Assembly: GCF_900129245.1 (NCBI RefSeq)
Contig: NZ_FQUT01000004.1
Coordinates: forward strand, 1 to 64,000
Source of the DNA: Chryseobacterium arachidis
GTDB lineage: Bacteria > Bacteroidota > Bacteroidia > Flavobacteriales > Weeksellaceae
Length of the DNA stretch: 64,000 bases
Direction: 5' to 3'
In this document: piece after piece, positions 35,827 through 43,448 of the stretch
Layout of the letters: each line of letters begins with the position of its first letter
Position numbering within the stretch: position 1 is the stretch's first letter
Notes under the pieces: generated by a model
What the model was told of the DNA's origin: nothing
The model's database searches: none
Seen by the model: only the letters and a program-made list of their open reading frames with translations
Made by a program: the position numbers and the translations under genes

Positions 35827-36747
35827 TTGAAAGTTTTCAAAAATTTTAAAGATTATACTTCTCAAAAGCCTTTAGCATTGTCTTTGGGAATGTTCGACGG
35901 GGTTCATCTTGGTCATAAAAGTATTATAGATGAGTTGATTGAAATTGGTTCTGACAACAATTTAGAAACCGCTGTCCTTACTTTTTGGCCTCATCCGAGA
36001 TTTGTTTTTAACCCAAATGAAAACCTTAAACTTCTGAATACTTTAGAAGAAAAGAAATTTTTAATGGAAAAATACGACATTGAGAATTTGTTCTTAAAAG
36101 AATTTGATGAAGAATTCAGAAACTTGACAGGGGAAGAATTTGTCCGTCAGATTTTAATTGATAAACTGAATGTCAAATATTTAATTATCGGTTACGACCA
36201 TTCTTTCGGAAAAAATAAAAGCGGAAACTTCGAATTGCTTCAAAAACTATCAAAAGAACTGGATTTTGAAGTTGAACAAATGGAAGCTATCAATATTCAC
36301 GAGAATAACATCAGCTCAACCAAAGTCCGAAATGCACTGTTAGAAGGTAATATTAAGGAAGCCAATGAAATGCTGGGCTACTCCTACTCTGTTTCCGGAA
36401 CAGTCGTTCATGGGAAAAAGATCGGAAGAACGATTGGTTATCCTACGGCAAACATTGACACTGAACCGATCAAACTTTTACCTAAAAAAGGAGCTTACAT
36501 TGTTGAAGTTTTTGTGAAAGGCCAGCAATATAAAGGAATGCTGAGCATAGGAACAAATCCTACAGTAAACGGAGAAAAATTAACAGTAGAAGTTTATATC
36601 CTTGATTTTGAAGGAGATATCTACGATGAAAAAATTACTGTAAAATTCAGAGATTTTCTTCATGACGAAATAAAATTCGAAGGCCTTGAAAAACTAATTG
36701 AAAGACTCGACGAGGATAAAAGATTAACCGAAGAATTTGATTTTTAA
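35827..36747 (+). CDS. ribF: Bifunctional riboflavin kinase / FAD synthetase
   Basis: 306 residues from a TTG at 35827 (LKVFKNFKDYT). The frame is open 14 codons further upstream but a promoter box lies there. The N-terminal nucleotidyl-transferase domain has GMFDGVHLGHK (about 21-31) and ISSTKVR; the C-terminal kinase domain has GRTIGYPTANI and the metal-binding GxYxV-type strand (KGAYIVEVF). It converts riboflavin to FMN and FAD in the cytosol. Its TAA overlaps the stop of the convergent YjbR-family gene by sharing TTAA. Confidence 0.95.
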   Translation: MKVFKNFKDYTSQKPLALSLGMFDGVHLGHKSIIDELIEIGSDNNLETAVLTFWPHPRFVFNPNENLKLLNTLEEKKFLMEKYDIENLFLKEFDEEFRNLTGEEFVRQILIDKLNVKYLIIGYDHSFGKNKSGNFELLQKLSKELDFEVEQMEAINIHENNISSTKVRNALLEGNIKEANEMLGYSYSVSGTVVHGKKIGRTIGYPTANIDTEPIKLLPKKGAYIVEVFVKGQQYKGMLSIGTNPTVNGEKLTVEVYILDFEGDIYDEKITVKFRDFLHDEIKFEGLEKLIERLDEDKRLTEEFDF

Positions 36748-37097
36748 TTGCTTAAAATATCTTCCTTTGCTTTTTTCGTTAATGAATTAAATACCAATTC
36801 ATACGACTGATCGATTAATTTAAAAACAAGATCCCTTTTTAAACCGTCTACCATAACCGAATTCCAGTGTGTTTTATTCATGTGAAAAGCACCTGTAATC
36901 TGTGGGTGTTGCTCACGGAGCTCCGCACTCCACTCGGGATCTGTTTTAACATTGATGTCCAAAGGTTGTTTTTCCAACGCCATCAATAAAAACATTTTTG
37001 TTCCTACTTTCATCACAAGCGTTTCATTATCAAAAGGAAAACTTTCTGTCACCCCTTTTTTTGCAAGGCAATACTCTAAAATTTCGTTGGCATCCAT
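36744..37097 (-). CDS. MmcQ/YjbR family protein
   Basis: 117 residues, the small double-wing fold family. Typical segments: PFDNETLVMKVGTKMFLLM, DPEWSAELREQHP, GAFHMNKTHWNSV (each abridged). Often described as DNA-binding-like; actual function unknown. Cytosolic. Its 3' end overlaps ribF by 4 bp, tail to tail, with no room for a terminator between them. Confidence 0.85.
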   Translation of the reverse strand: MDANEILEYCLAKKGVTESFPFDNETLVMKVGTKMFLLMALEKQPLDINVKTDPEWSAELREQHPQITGAFHMNKTHWNSVMVDGLKRDLVFKLIDQSYELVFNSLTKKAKEDILSN

Positions 37098-37193
37098 ACT
37101 TTAAGATAGGTAATGAGTAATTAATAATATTTTTTACTTTAATTCAAATTTAGTAAATTTAATAAACAAACATCAACCAACAACGATATTATT

Positions 37194-37850
37194 ATGAAAG
37201 CTCTCGTCATCGGTGCTACAGGCGCTACAGGAAAAGATTTGGTTAATCAGTTACTCAATGATAAAGATTTTGATGAAGTGGATGTTTTTGTAAGAAAACC
37301 TCTTGATATTCAAAATGATAAATTAAAAACGCATATTGTAGATTTCGAAAAACCTGAAGAATGGAAAAATGAAGTGAAAGGCGATGTTGCGTTTTCCTGT
37401 CTTGGAACAACATTGAAAACTGCAGGAAGTAAGGAAGCTCAAAGAAAGGTGGATTACGACTATCAATACGAATTTGCAAAAGCCGCCAAAGAAAATAATG
37501 TTGATGACTATATTTTGGTTTCGGCATACGGTGCAGATCCAAAGTCAAGAATTTTCTATTCTAAAATGAAAGGTGAACTGGAAGAAGCTGTAAAACAGCT
37601 GCATTTTAATAAGATCACCATTTTCAAACCGGGAATGTTGGAAAGAAAGGATTCCGACAGAGCCGGAGAAGTTCTGGGAAGCCGGATCATCAAATTTGCC
37701 AACAAAATTGGATTACTTGAAAGCCAAAAACCATTACCAACCGACGTTTTAGCCAAAGCAATGATCAATTCTTCAAAAATTAAAAGTAACGGATATTCCA
37801 GTATAAAATTGGGAAATATTTTTTGCTTTGCGGAGAAAAGTAATGATTGA
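37194..37850 (+). CDS. NAD(P)-binding SDR-like oxidoreductase
   Basis: 218 residues. Rossmann motif GATGATGKDL (about 7-16), the middle segment FSCLGTTLKTAGSKEA, and a YSKMKGE motif carrying the SDR Tyr-x3-Lys pair (about 123-129). It resembles the atypical SDR group of HTATIP2-like or NmrA-like proteins. The substrate is unknown. Single gene; cytosolic. Confidence 0.8.
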   Translation: MKALVIGATGATGKDLVNQLLNDKDFDEVDVFVRKPLDIQNDKLKTHIVDFEKPEEWKNEVKGDVAFSCLGTTLKTAGSKEAQRKVDYDYQYEFAKAAKENNVDDYILVSAYGADPKSRIFYSKMKGELEEAVKQLHFNKITIFKPGMLERKDSDRAGEVLGSRIIKFANKIGLLESQKPLPTDVLAKAMINSSKIKSNGYSSIKLGNIFCFAEKSND

Positions 37851-37898
37851 TGGGTGAATAATTAACGGTGAATTCTGAATTTTTATTGCGGTTTAATA

Positions 37899-38248
37899 GT
37901 CAAAAATAGTTGGTGAAATTCTTTGTATTGCCGATTGTTACTGATGATACAGAAAGTTTGTTGAACTTTGTTTCAATAAACTTTTTTTATGGCTGAAAAA
38001 TTCAAAAAAAAATCGTTGTTGGAGTTACAATTTTTTTTATAAAAATCTAAAGTCGTAAAAGGTTTTTTTAAGCCATAGAGCTGTTCCAATAATTTGCAAA
38101 AAGGATAGCAAAAGCCATCCTCTAAACTATTGTTTACAACGTTGATTGTATTGCTGATGAGTTTCTCCTCAGCATTGCTCATTTCCTTTACCAATAAACA
38201 GCCAAATATTACGAATTATTTTTGTGAAAAACACCAACTATTTTTGAC
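37899..38248. mobile_element. 350-bp element with 17-bp terminal inverted repeats (MITE-like)
   Basis: GTCAAAAATAGTTGGTG at 37899-37915 is exactly inverted at 38232-38248. The interior is not self-complementary and contains one 73-codon minus-strand frame. Size and ends fit a miniature inverted-repeat element or the shell of an insertion sequence. No clear target-site duplication was found. Confidence 0.5.
37973..38194 (-). CDS. Doubtful 73-residue ORF inside the TIR element
   Basis: 73 residues (alternative ATG at residue 5), with three Cys and an Asn/Lys-rich tail. No family is recognised. It may be a remnant of a transposase or not a gene. It is listed because it is the only open frame between the 17-bp terminal repeats. 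Confidence 0.25.
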   Translation of the reverse strand: MVKEMSNAEEKLISNTINVVNNSLEDGFCYPFCKLLEQLYGLKKPFTTLDFYKKNCNSNNDFFLNFSAIKKVY

Positions 38249-38275
38249 CACATTACCTTTATTGCTAATATTATA

Positions 38276-38371
38276 AACGCTTCGACTCCGCTCAGCGTGA
38301 CATTCTCTAATACTAACTGTTTATTTATCAGAATAGTTATAACATGTCACGCTGAGCGGAGTCGAAGCGTT
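38276..38371. repeat. Long perfect hairpin (28-bp arms) after gpx
   Basis: Arms 38276-38303 and 38344-38371 are perfect inverted repeats of 28 nt (core CTTCGACTCCGCTCAGCGTG) with a 40-nt loop. The element begins 15 nt after the stop of the glutathione peroxidase gene. A related element is at 41143-41232. Confidence 0.85.
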
Positions 38372-38386
38372 ATTATTATTTAATTT

Positions 38387-38965
38387 TTATTTCAAATACT
38401 TTGTAATCGCTTCATCCGTAGGTTTTGTAGTACTTACAAAAGAATCGATCAGTTTTCCATTTTCGTCGATTAAAAACTTGGTAAAGTTCCATTTAATATC
38501 GGAATTTTTTACACCATTAAGTTCTTTTTCAGTTAAATATTTAAAGATTGGAGCAGTATCTTCACCTTTCACAGAAACTTTTGCAGCCATTGGGAAAGTT
38601 ACCCCGTAATTTTTCTGACAAAAAGCTCCGATTTCTTTATTGGTTCCCGGCTCCTGTCCTCCGAAATTGTTGGCAGGAAAGCCTACTACCACCAATTTAT
38701 CTTTATACTCTTCTGAAACTTTTTCAAGATCAGCATATTGCGGAGTAAATCCACATTCTGAAGCAGTGTTTACAATAAGGATCTTTTTCCCTTTGAAATC
38801 TGCAAAATTGATCTGTTTTCCTTCTTCCAAGGCATCCACTTTGAAATCGTATATTGATTTTCCCATAAGTTCTTTGGTTTTAGCTTTAGATTCTTCGCTT
38901 TTTTTCTGAGCGCAACTGTTGAAGAAAGCAACTACAGACAAAAACATGATAAATAACTTTTTCAT
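38387..38965 (-). CDS. Glutathione-peroxidase-family lipoprotein
   Basis: 192 residues. A lipoprotein signal peptide ends at FFNSC (Cys18). The thioredoxin-like GPx domain follows: peroxidatic Cys in NTASECGFTPQY, Gln in GFPANNFGGQEPG, and Trp/Asn in KWNFTKFLI. A Cys (not selenocysteine) form, probably thioredoxin-dependent, reducing peroxides at the membrane facing the periplasm. It follows the LolA-like gene by 21 nt and is likely co-transcribed. A 28-bp-arm hairpin lies immediately downstream. Confidence 0.9.
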   Translation of the reverse strand: MKKLFIMFLSVVAFFNSCAQKKSEESKAKTKELMGKSIYDFKVDALEEGKQINFADFKGKKILIVNTASECGFTPQYADLEKVSEEYKDKLVVVGFPANNFGGQEPGTNKEIGAFCQKNYGVTFPMAAKVSVKGEDTAPIFKYLTEKELNGVKNSDIKWNFTKFLIDENGKLIDSFVSTTKPTDEAITKYLK

Positions 38966-38986
38966 AACTAAATTTTATTATTTGAT

Positions 38987-39649
38987 TTAAAATTTAAACG
39001 TATTCGCTGGAAATACCTTATTAATATCAACTCTGTTGATCAGCATTACATAATCTCCGTCCTTTTTTGCACTTGAGGACTCAATTCTGAAAGGCATAGA
39101 CAAATTTCCTACTTTCTTATAATCTGAATACAGTAAAGTTTCATCTTTTTTCATTTCTTTCAGCAACATATAGTTTTTTGTATCGAAATAATAGATGTTC
39201 TTATTAACATTTTTCGTTAATTCTACTTTATGACAGTAAATATCACCGACTTTTTCTTTACCTAAATATTTTGCTTCAAAGCCCTTATTTTCCCAATCAA
39301 TAAAGTCATTATCAAAACTTTCCGGAACATATTCCGCATATTCCTGAACTTTGTTGGTAGCGTAGTTCATTGCATAACCTTTCGCGCCGTCGTAACCTTC
39401 AATCGCAGTGTCTTTTCCACCGATTGTAATGACTGTTTTTGTAAGATTAGGACGTTGCTGATAAATTTTGATGGGGTATTCGTCTTTTATTCCCAAGATT
39501 ACTCTTCCCTGCAGCAATACTGAATTTAATAACTTCCAATTCGTTAATCCTCCCGATAATTCAATGTTCTTATCAATGATTTCCTTTGCAGTCTGTGCAA
39601 AAATCGATTGCGAAAATATCAGGACGAAAACTAAAAGTAACTTCTTCAT
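38987..39649 (-). CDS. LolA-like outer-membrane lipoprotein-sorting family protein
   Basis: 220 residues with a signal peptide ending SIFAQ. The start AKEIIDKNIELSGGLTNWK and the repeated beta-strand pattern with KTVITIGGKDTAIEGYDG and NIYYFDTKNYMLLKE (abridged) resemble the LolA/LolB-fold family, which binds acyl chains in the periplasm. A true LolA role is not proven. It starts a two-gene transcript with gpx. A -7 box TATATTTG (minus strand, 39668-39675) is 18 nt upstream. Confidence 0.7.
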   Translation of the reverse strand: MKKLLLVFVLIFSQSIFAQTAKEIIDKNIELSGGLTNWKLLNSVLLQGRVILGIKDEYPIKIYQQRPNLTKTVITIGGKDTAIEGYDGAKGYAMNYATNKVQEYAEYVPESFDNDFIDWENKGFEAKYLGKEKVGDIYCHKVELTKNVNKNIYYFDTKNYMLLKEMKKDETLLYSDYKKVGNLSMPFRIESSSAKKDGDYVMLINRVDINKVFPANTFKF

Positions 39650-39667
39650 TAATTTTATTTATAAATT

Positions 39668-39675
39668 CAAATATA
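39668..39675 (-). promoter_or_regulatory. -7 promoter box of the LolA-like/gpx transcript
   Basis: TATATTTG on the minus strand fits TAnnTTTG, 18 nt before the ATG. No well-spaced TTG is seen. Confidence 0.45.
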
Positions 39676-39683
39676 AGGCTTTT

Positions 39684-39773
39684 TTAATTTGAAAATTTGA
39701 AAATGGGGCAATTTGAAAATCCAATTATAACATCATATTTTCCAATGATCTAATTAAAAAATTTTCAAATTAA
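39684..39773. repeat. TTAATTTGAAAATTT inverted repeat, overlapping the kdsB stop
   Basis: A perfect 15-bp inverted repeat, 39684-39698 with 39759-39773, with a 60-nt centre. The right arm covers the kdsB stop codon. The same core recurs at 49363-49433. Confidence 0.55.
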
Positions 39774-40487
39774 CTTTCTTGCTTTTTCCAGATCTTCTGG
39801 CGTATCAATCCCGACTCCGATGAAATTCGTTTCTATCAGCTTGATTTTCATGCCATATTCGAGATAACGAATGCATTCGATCTTTTCTGAAATTTCCAAA
39901 GGCTTCATTTCTAATTTTGAAAACTGAATCAAAGCATGTTTTCTGAAGGCGTAAACTCCGATATGTTTAAAATAATTTACATCATAAGAAATCTCTCTGT
40001 GAAAAGGAATTACAGAACGGCTGAAATATAAGGCAAAACCATTATTATCCGTAATCACTTTTACGTTATTAGGGTTTTCGATCTCTTCTTTTTCAGTCAG
40101 CTTAATTTTTAATGAAGCTAAAGAAATCTCCTGATTTTCATCGTTATAAAAAACTTCGATTAATTGTTTTAATGGTTCTAGCTTTAAAAACGGCTCATCA
40201 CCCTGAACATTGATCACGATATCACAATCAATATTCTGTACAGCTTCGGCAATACGATCGCTTCCTGTTTCGTGCTGTCCCGTCATTACCGCTTTTCCTC
40301 CGTTTTTCACGATTTCATCAAAAATAATTTCAGAATCTGTTGCTACAAAAACTTCATCAAACAAACCTGTTTCCAAAACATTCTGATATGTCGTTGTAAT
40401 GACGGTTTTCTGTCCCAATATCTGCATTAATTTAGCCGGAAAACGGCTTGCTTCATAACGAGCCGGAATAACTGCGATGATTTTCAT
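39765..40487 (-). CDS. kdsB: 3-deoxy-manno-octulosonate cytidylyltransferase
   Basis: 240 residues. It activates Kdo with CTP to CMP-Kdo for lipopolysaccharide inner core synthesis. Visible motifs: nucleotide-binding [15 protein letters not shown] (about 5-19), [22 protein letters not shown] and NVQGDEPFL. Length is normal. It starts 1 nt after the stop of the upstream membrane-protein gene, so the two are translationally linked. kdsA of the same pathway is at 20176. Confidence 0.95.
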   Translation of the reverse strand: MKIIAVIPARYEASRFPAKLMQILGQKTVITTTYQNVLETGLFDEVFVATDSEIIFDEIVKNGGKAVMTGQHETGSDRIAEAVQNIDCDIVINVQGDEPFLKLEPLKQLIEVFYNDENQEISLASLKIKLTEKEEIENPNNVKVITDNNGFALYFSRSVIPFHREISYDVNYFKHIGVYAFRKHALIQFSKLEMKPLEISEKIECIRYLEYGMKIKLIETNFIGVGIDTPEDLEKARKLI

Positions 40488-40488
40488 T

Positions 40489-41109
40489 TTATAAAAATAT
40501 TAATGATGATTCTAATTTAAATAATTTGCTAAAAAGATAATTGCTTAGATCCATGAAATGTAAAGAAAGGAATAAAAAAAATCCGAAACCGAAGCTTTTC
40601 AAAAGATTCCCTTTGCAGTATTTTGAATTTTTAAATACAAGACGTAAGGCACGGAAAAAGATCCAGTACAGCATGGCTGCAAATAGTAAAATCATTATCC
40701 AGAAAAAAACTCCCAGAAAATATAAAATAAAGATGAAAACGACGGAAAATAAAACCCATAAAATTACAGAAAGTATAATATCATCGTAACCTCCTTCGCC
40801 TCCCAGACTTACATCCGGTAAATCCAATCCGTCTATTTTTGGCCTATTTGTCCTGTATTTTTTTATTTTTTCTTTATTTACAATATGGCCTACGTTATCT
40901 TTTAACTTTAACCCATAATATAAACCTAAACTAATAAAAAGGAAAAAAGCAATGCCTAAAATTGATGTTGATATAATAGAATTCTGAAATAAAGATCTGT
41001 GAGATCCAGTTCCTGAAAACCAAACACTTAAAACAACCAAAGTAATAATTCCTATTGTTGAATAACTCAACAATTTAGTTTCTATAAAGAATCTTCTTGG
41101 AAGTTTCAT
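40489..41109 (-). CDS. Multi-pass membrane protein of unknown function
   Basis: 206 residues with about four or five transmembrane helices (near 14-34, 45-66, 110-155 as two, 170-190). A soluble loop (70-105) contains [20 protein letters not shown] do not recognise a family. It lies 1 nt upstream of kdsB, so an envelope role is plausible but unproven. Confidence 0.6.
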   Translation of the reverse strand: MKLPRRFFIETKLLSYSTIGIITLVVLSVWFSGTGSHRSLFQNSIISTSILGIAFFLFISLGLYYGLKLKDNVGHIVNKEKIKKYRTNRPKIDGLDLPDVSLGGEGGYDDIILSVILWVLFSVVFIFILYFLGVFFWIMILLFAAMLYWIFFRALRLVFKNSKYCKGNLLKSFGFGFFLFLSLHFMDLSNYLFSKLFKLESSLIFL

Positions 41110-41142
41110 ATTTCTGAGTAGAAAATTTTACATTTCAAAAAA

Positions 41143-41232
41143 ATGCTTCGACTACTCTCAGCATGACTTCTCTCAAAATAAACTGCTGATAACAGTTTGT
41201 AGAGGATTGTCATGCTGAGCTTGTCGAAGCAT
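41143..41232. repeat. Long hairpin after the aminotransferase gene
   Basis: ATGCTTCGACTACTCTCAGC... at the left and ...GCTGAGCTTGTCGAAGCAT at the right form 24-nt arms (41143-41166 and 41209-41232) with a few mismatches. It starts 14 nt after the stop of the minus-strand aminotransferase gene. Sequence and placement match the element at 38276. Confidence 0.75.
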
Positions 41233-41246
41233 CTATATTTTAAAAA

Positions 41247-42500
41247 TTACTTTAAAGCATTTAATGCATTCTCCAATTTAGGCATCATGGTAAAAATTTC
41301 TTCAGTTGCCAAACCTCCTACAGAAGCTCTGAACCAAGGCTCAGATTTTTCTTCCCCGAATGCAGAGAAAGGAACCAAAGCAACTCCTGCTTCGTTGATT
41401 AAGTAGAATACCAAATCAGAAGAATTTTCAATAACTGTTCCGTCAGGTTTTGTTTTTCCGATATAATCTAATTTAATGGTAAGATAAAGCGCTCCCATCG
41501 GTTCAATACTATCAACCGCAAGACCTTTTCCTTTTAAATCCTGAATTCCGCTGTGAAGAACTTTTAAGCTGGCTTCTAACTTACCTTTAAAATCTTCCAC
41601 GAAAGCGTTTACTTCCTCCGGATTTTCGTAATATTTTGCTGTAGCTTCCTGCTCCGGTTTTGGTGCCCAAGCTCCAACGTGCGTTAAAAGAGCCTTCATT
41701 TTATCCAAAATATGAGACGGACCGAATCCCCAACCTACACGAACTCCCGTCGCAGCAAGGCATTTTGAGATACCATCGATATAAACTGTATATTCTTTCA
41801 TTTCAGGGAAAAGGGATACAGGATCTACGTGCTCTGCTCCGAAAGTAAGATTAGAGTAGATTTGGTCATACATTAAATACAATGGCTTTTCATTTTCTCC
41901 TCTCTTTTTGTTTTCTTCTAAAATCAGTTCGCAGATCTCGGAAAGTTGTTCTTTTGTAAACATTGTTCCTGTTGGGTTCAATGGCGAACAAAGTGCTACC
42001 AAAACTGCTCCGGATAAGTGTGGTCTCAAATCATCTGCAGTCGGAAGGAAATTGTTTTCAGGAGTTGTCTTCACTTCTACAGCATCTGCAGAAGTAAGAT
42101 AAGCGTAATGATTGTTGTTCCAAGACGGTATAGGATAAACCACTTTGTCACCTTCATCCACGATGGTTTTGTAAACCGCATAGATCAAAGGTCTTGAACC
42201 GGCAGTAATTAAAATATCGTTTGGAGAATAATCAAGGTTCCATCTTGTTTTTAAATCTTTAGAAACTTCTTTTCTTAAAGATAAAAGTCCATTTGCAGGC
42301 GGATAATTTGTCAGATTATTCTGATAAGCTTTCTGAATTTCTTCCTTCAATTTTGCCGGGATCGGATAAATATTAGAATTCAGGTCACCAATCGTAAGAT
42401 TCGCGATCTCCGCTCCTTTTGCTTTTAAATCATTTACTTCATTACCAATTTTTACAATTTCAGAACCGATCAGGTTCGCCGCTAATTTTGAAACTTTCAC
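41247..42500 (-). CDS. Class I/II aminotransferase
   Basis: 417 residues from a GTG start (GTG AAA GTT TCA). Fold-type I PLP aminotransferase of the aspartate/aromatic group: TNYPPANGLLSLR, SPLNPTGTMF (Asn/Pro of the substrate site), YDQIYSNLTF (Asp and Tyr), Schiff-base Lys in DGISKCLAATGVRVGW, and Arg in WFRASVGG. It catalyses amino-group transfer to 2-oxoglutarate; the amino donor cannot be fixed. It is the third gene of a pgm-lipoprotein-aminotransferase run (spacers 14 and 22 nt). Confidence 0.9.
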   Translation of the reverse strand: MKVSKLAANLIGSEIVKIGNEVNDLKAKGAEIANLTIGDLNSNIYPIPAKLKEEIQKAYQNNLTNYPPANGLLSLRKEVSKDLKTRWNLDYSPNDILITAGSRPLIYAVYKTIVDEGDKVVYPIPSWNNNHYAYLTSADAVEVKTTPENNFLPTADDLRPHLSGAVLVALCSPLNPTGTMFTKEQLSEICELILEENKKRGENEKPLYLMYDQIYSNLTFGAEHVDPVSLFPEMKEYTVYIDGISKCLAATGVRVGWGFGPSHILDKMKALLTHVGAWAPKPEQEATAKYYENPEEVNAFVEDFKGKLEASLKVLHSGIQDLKGKGLAVDSIEPMGALYLTIKLDYIGKTKPDGTVIENSSDLVFYLINEAGVALVPFSAFGEEKSEPWFRASVGGLATEEIFTMMPKLENALNALK

Positions 42501-42522
42501 TTTTATTTTAATTTAAATTTAT

Positions 42523-43431
42523 TTAATACTCTCTTTCAATATTTATTCTTTTATGAATCTCTTCGTCAGGAACTTTTGCATCAAAAAGACTCATTAATTC
42601 TTTCGATTTTTTAGCTACATTAGAATTCGGATATTTTTTTATAATCCTGTTGAATTCTTCCCTGTTTTCATCATATATAGTTCCGTCCGAGTGCTCATGA
42701 GTTGGTGTATTATCCATCCCGAATAAATAATCATATAAATAATTATTGTATATTTCTTTTACCTTGGAAAGTAATAGACTTTTAGGATATTTTTTAATAA
42801 AATTCTCCCAAAAAACTGTTCTTTCTCCTAACTCCTTCCACGAAATTACCAATCCTGCGTCAGCTGAATAAAGACCTTCACTTTCTTTCGCTAACTGCTC
42901 GATATATACATTATAATCCGGAGTTACTTTATTCTTAAATACAGAAAAATAATGATCAGGAACCGACCAGATTTCGGTATATCCTTCTCCTACTTCTGTA
43001 AATTCAAGACCTCCTTTCTTCAGTTCAGCACTCAGTTTCTTGATGTTTTCAGGAAACTTATAGCTGTTACTTTCGGAATCATAATAATTCACATATTCTT
43101 CCAGGACTTTACTCTGACTTTCACTTAAACAGGCTGTATACTTTTCACGAATTTTGATATAATCTTCGTACAATTTATCATTCTGTTCAGGCGAATTCTG
43201 AGCAATTTCTTTCTCTGTTTTCTGTTGATACCATTGAAGTGCCGTAATATAATCTTCCGTTTTATTTTTAGAAGAACATGCAGTATCAATAGGTTTAAAC
43301 AAATCTTCTTTCGATTCTGCTTTCGAAATTGTATCATTTTTAATCTTTCCTTCAGAAGTTTTTGATACTTCTTTTTTACAGGAAAAAATAGAAATCAACA
43401 GAATAAAAGCCGCTACACTCTTTTTTATCAT
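42523..43431 (-). CDS. Lipoprotein of unknown function
   Basis: 302 residues from ATG at 43431 (an upstream TTG adds one residue). A lipobox SIFSC is followed by a Lys/Ser/Thr linker, then a largely helical domain with several Trp/Tyr. KKYPKS and KKYPNS repeats near residues 215 and 265 suggest TPR-like packing. Family not recognised. It lies between phosphoglucomutase and the aminotransferase, in one probable operon. Confidence 0.65.
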   Translation of the reverse strand: MIKKSVAAFILLISIFSCKKEVSKTSEGKIKNDTISKAESKEDLFKPIDTACSSKNKTEDYITALQWYQQKTEKEIAQNSPEQNDKLYEDYIKIREKYTACLSESQSKVLEEYVNYYDSESNSYKFPENIKKLSAELKKGGLEFTEVGEGYTEIWSVPDHYFSVFKNKVTPDYNVYIEQLAKESEGLYSADAGLVISWKELGERTVFWENFIKKYPKSLLLSKVKEIYNNYLYDYLFGMDNTPTHEHSDGTIYDENREEFNRIIKKYPNSNVAKKSKELMSLFDAKVPDEEIHKRINIEREY

Positions 43432-43448
43432 CAAGATAATCTTTGAAA

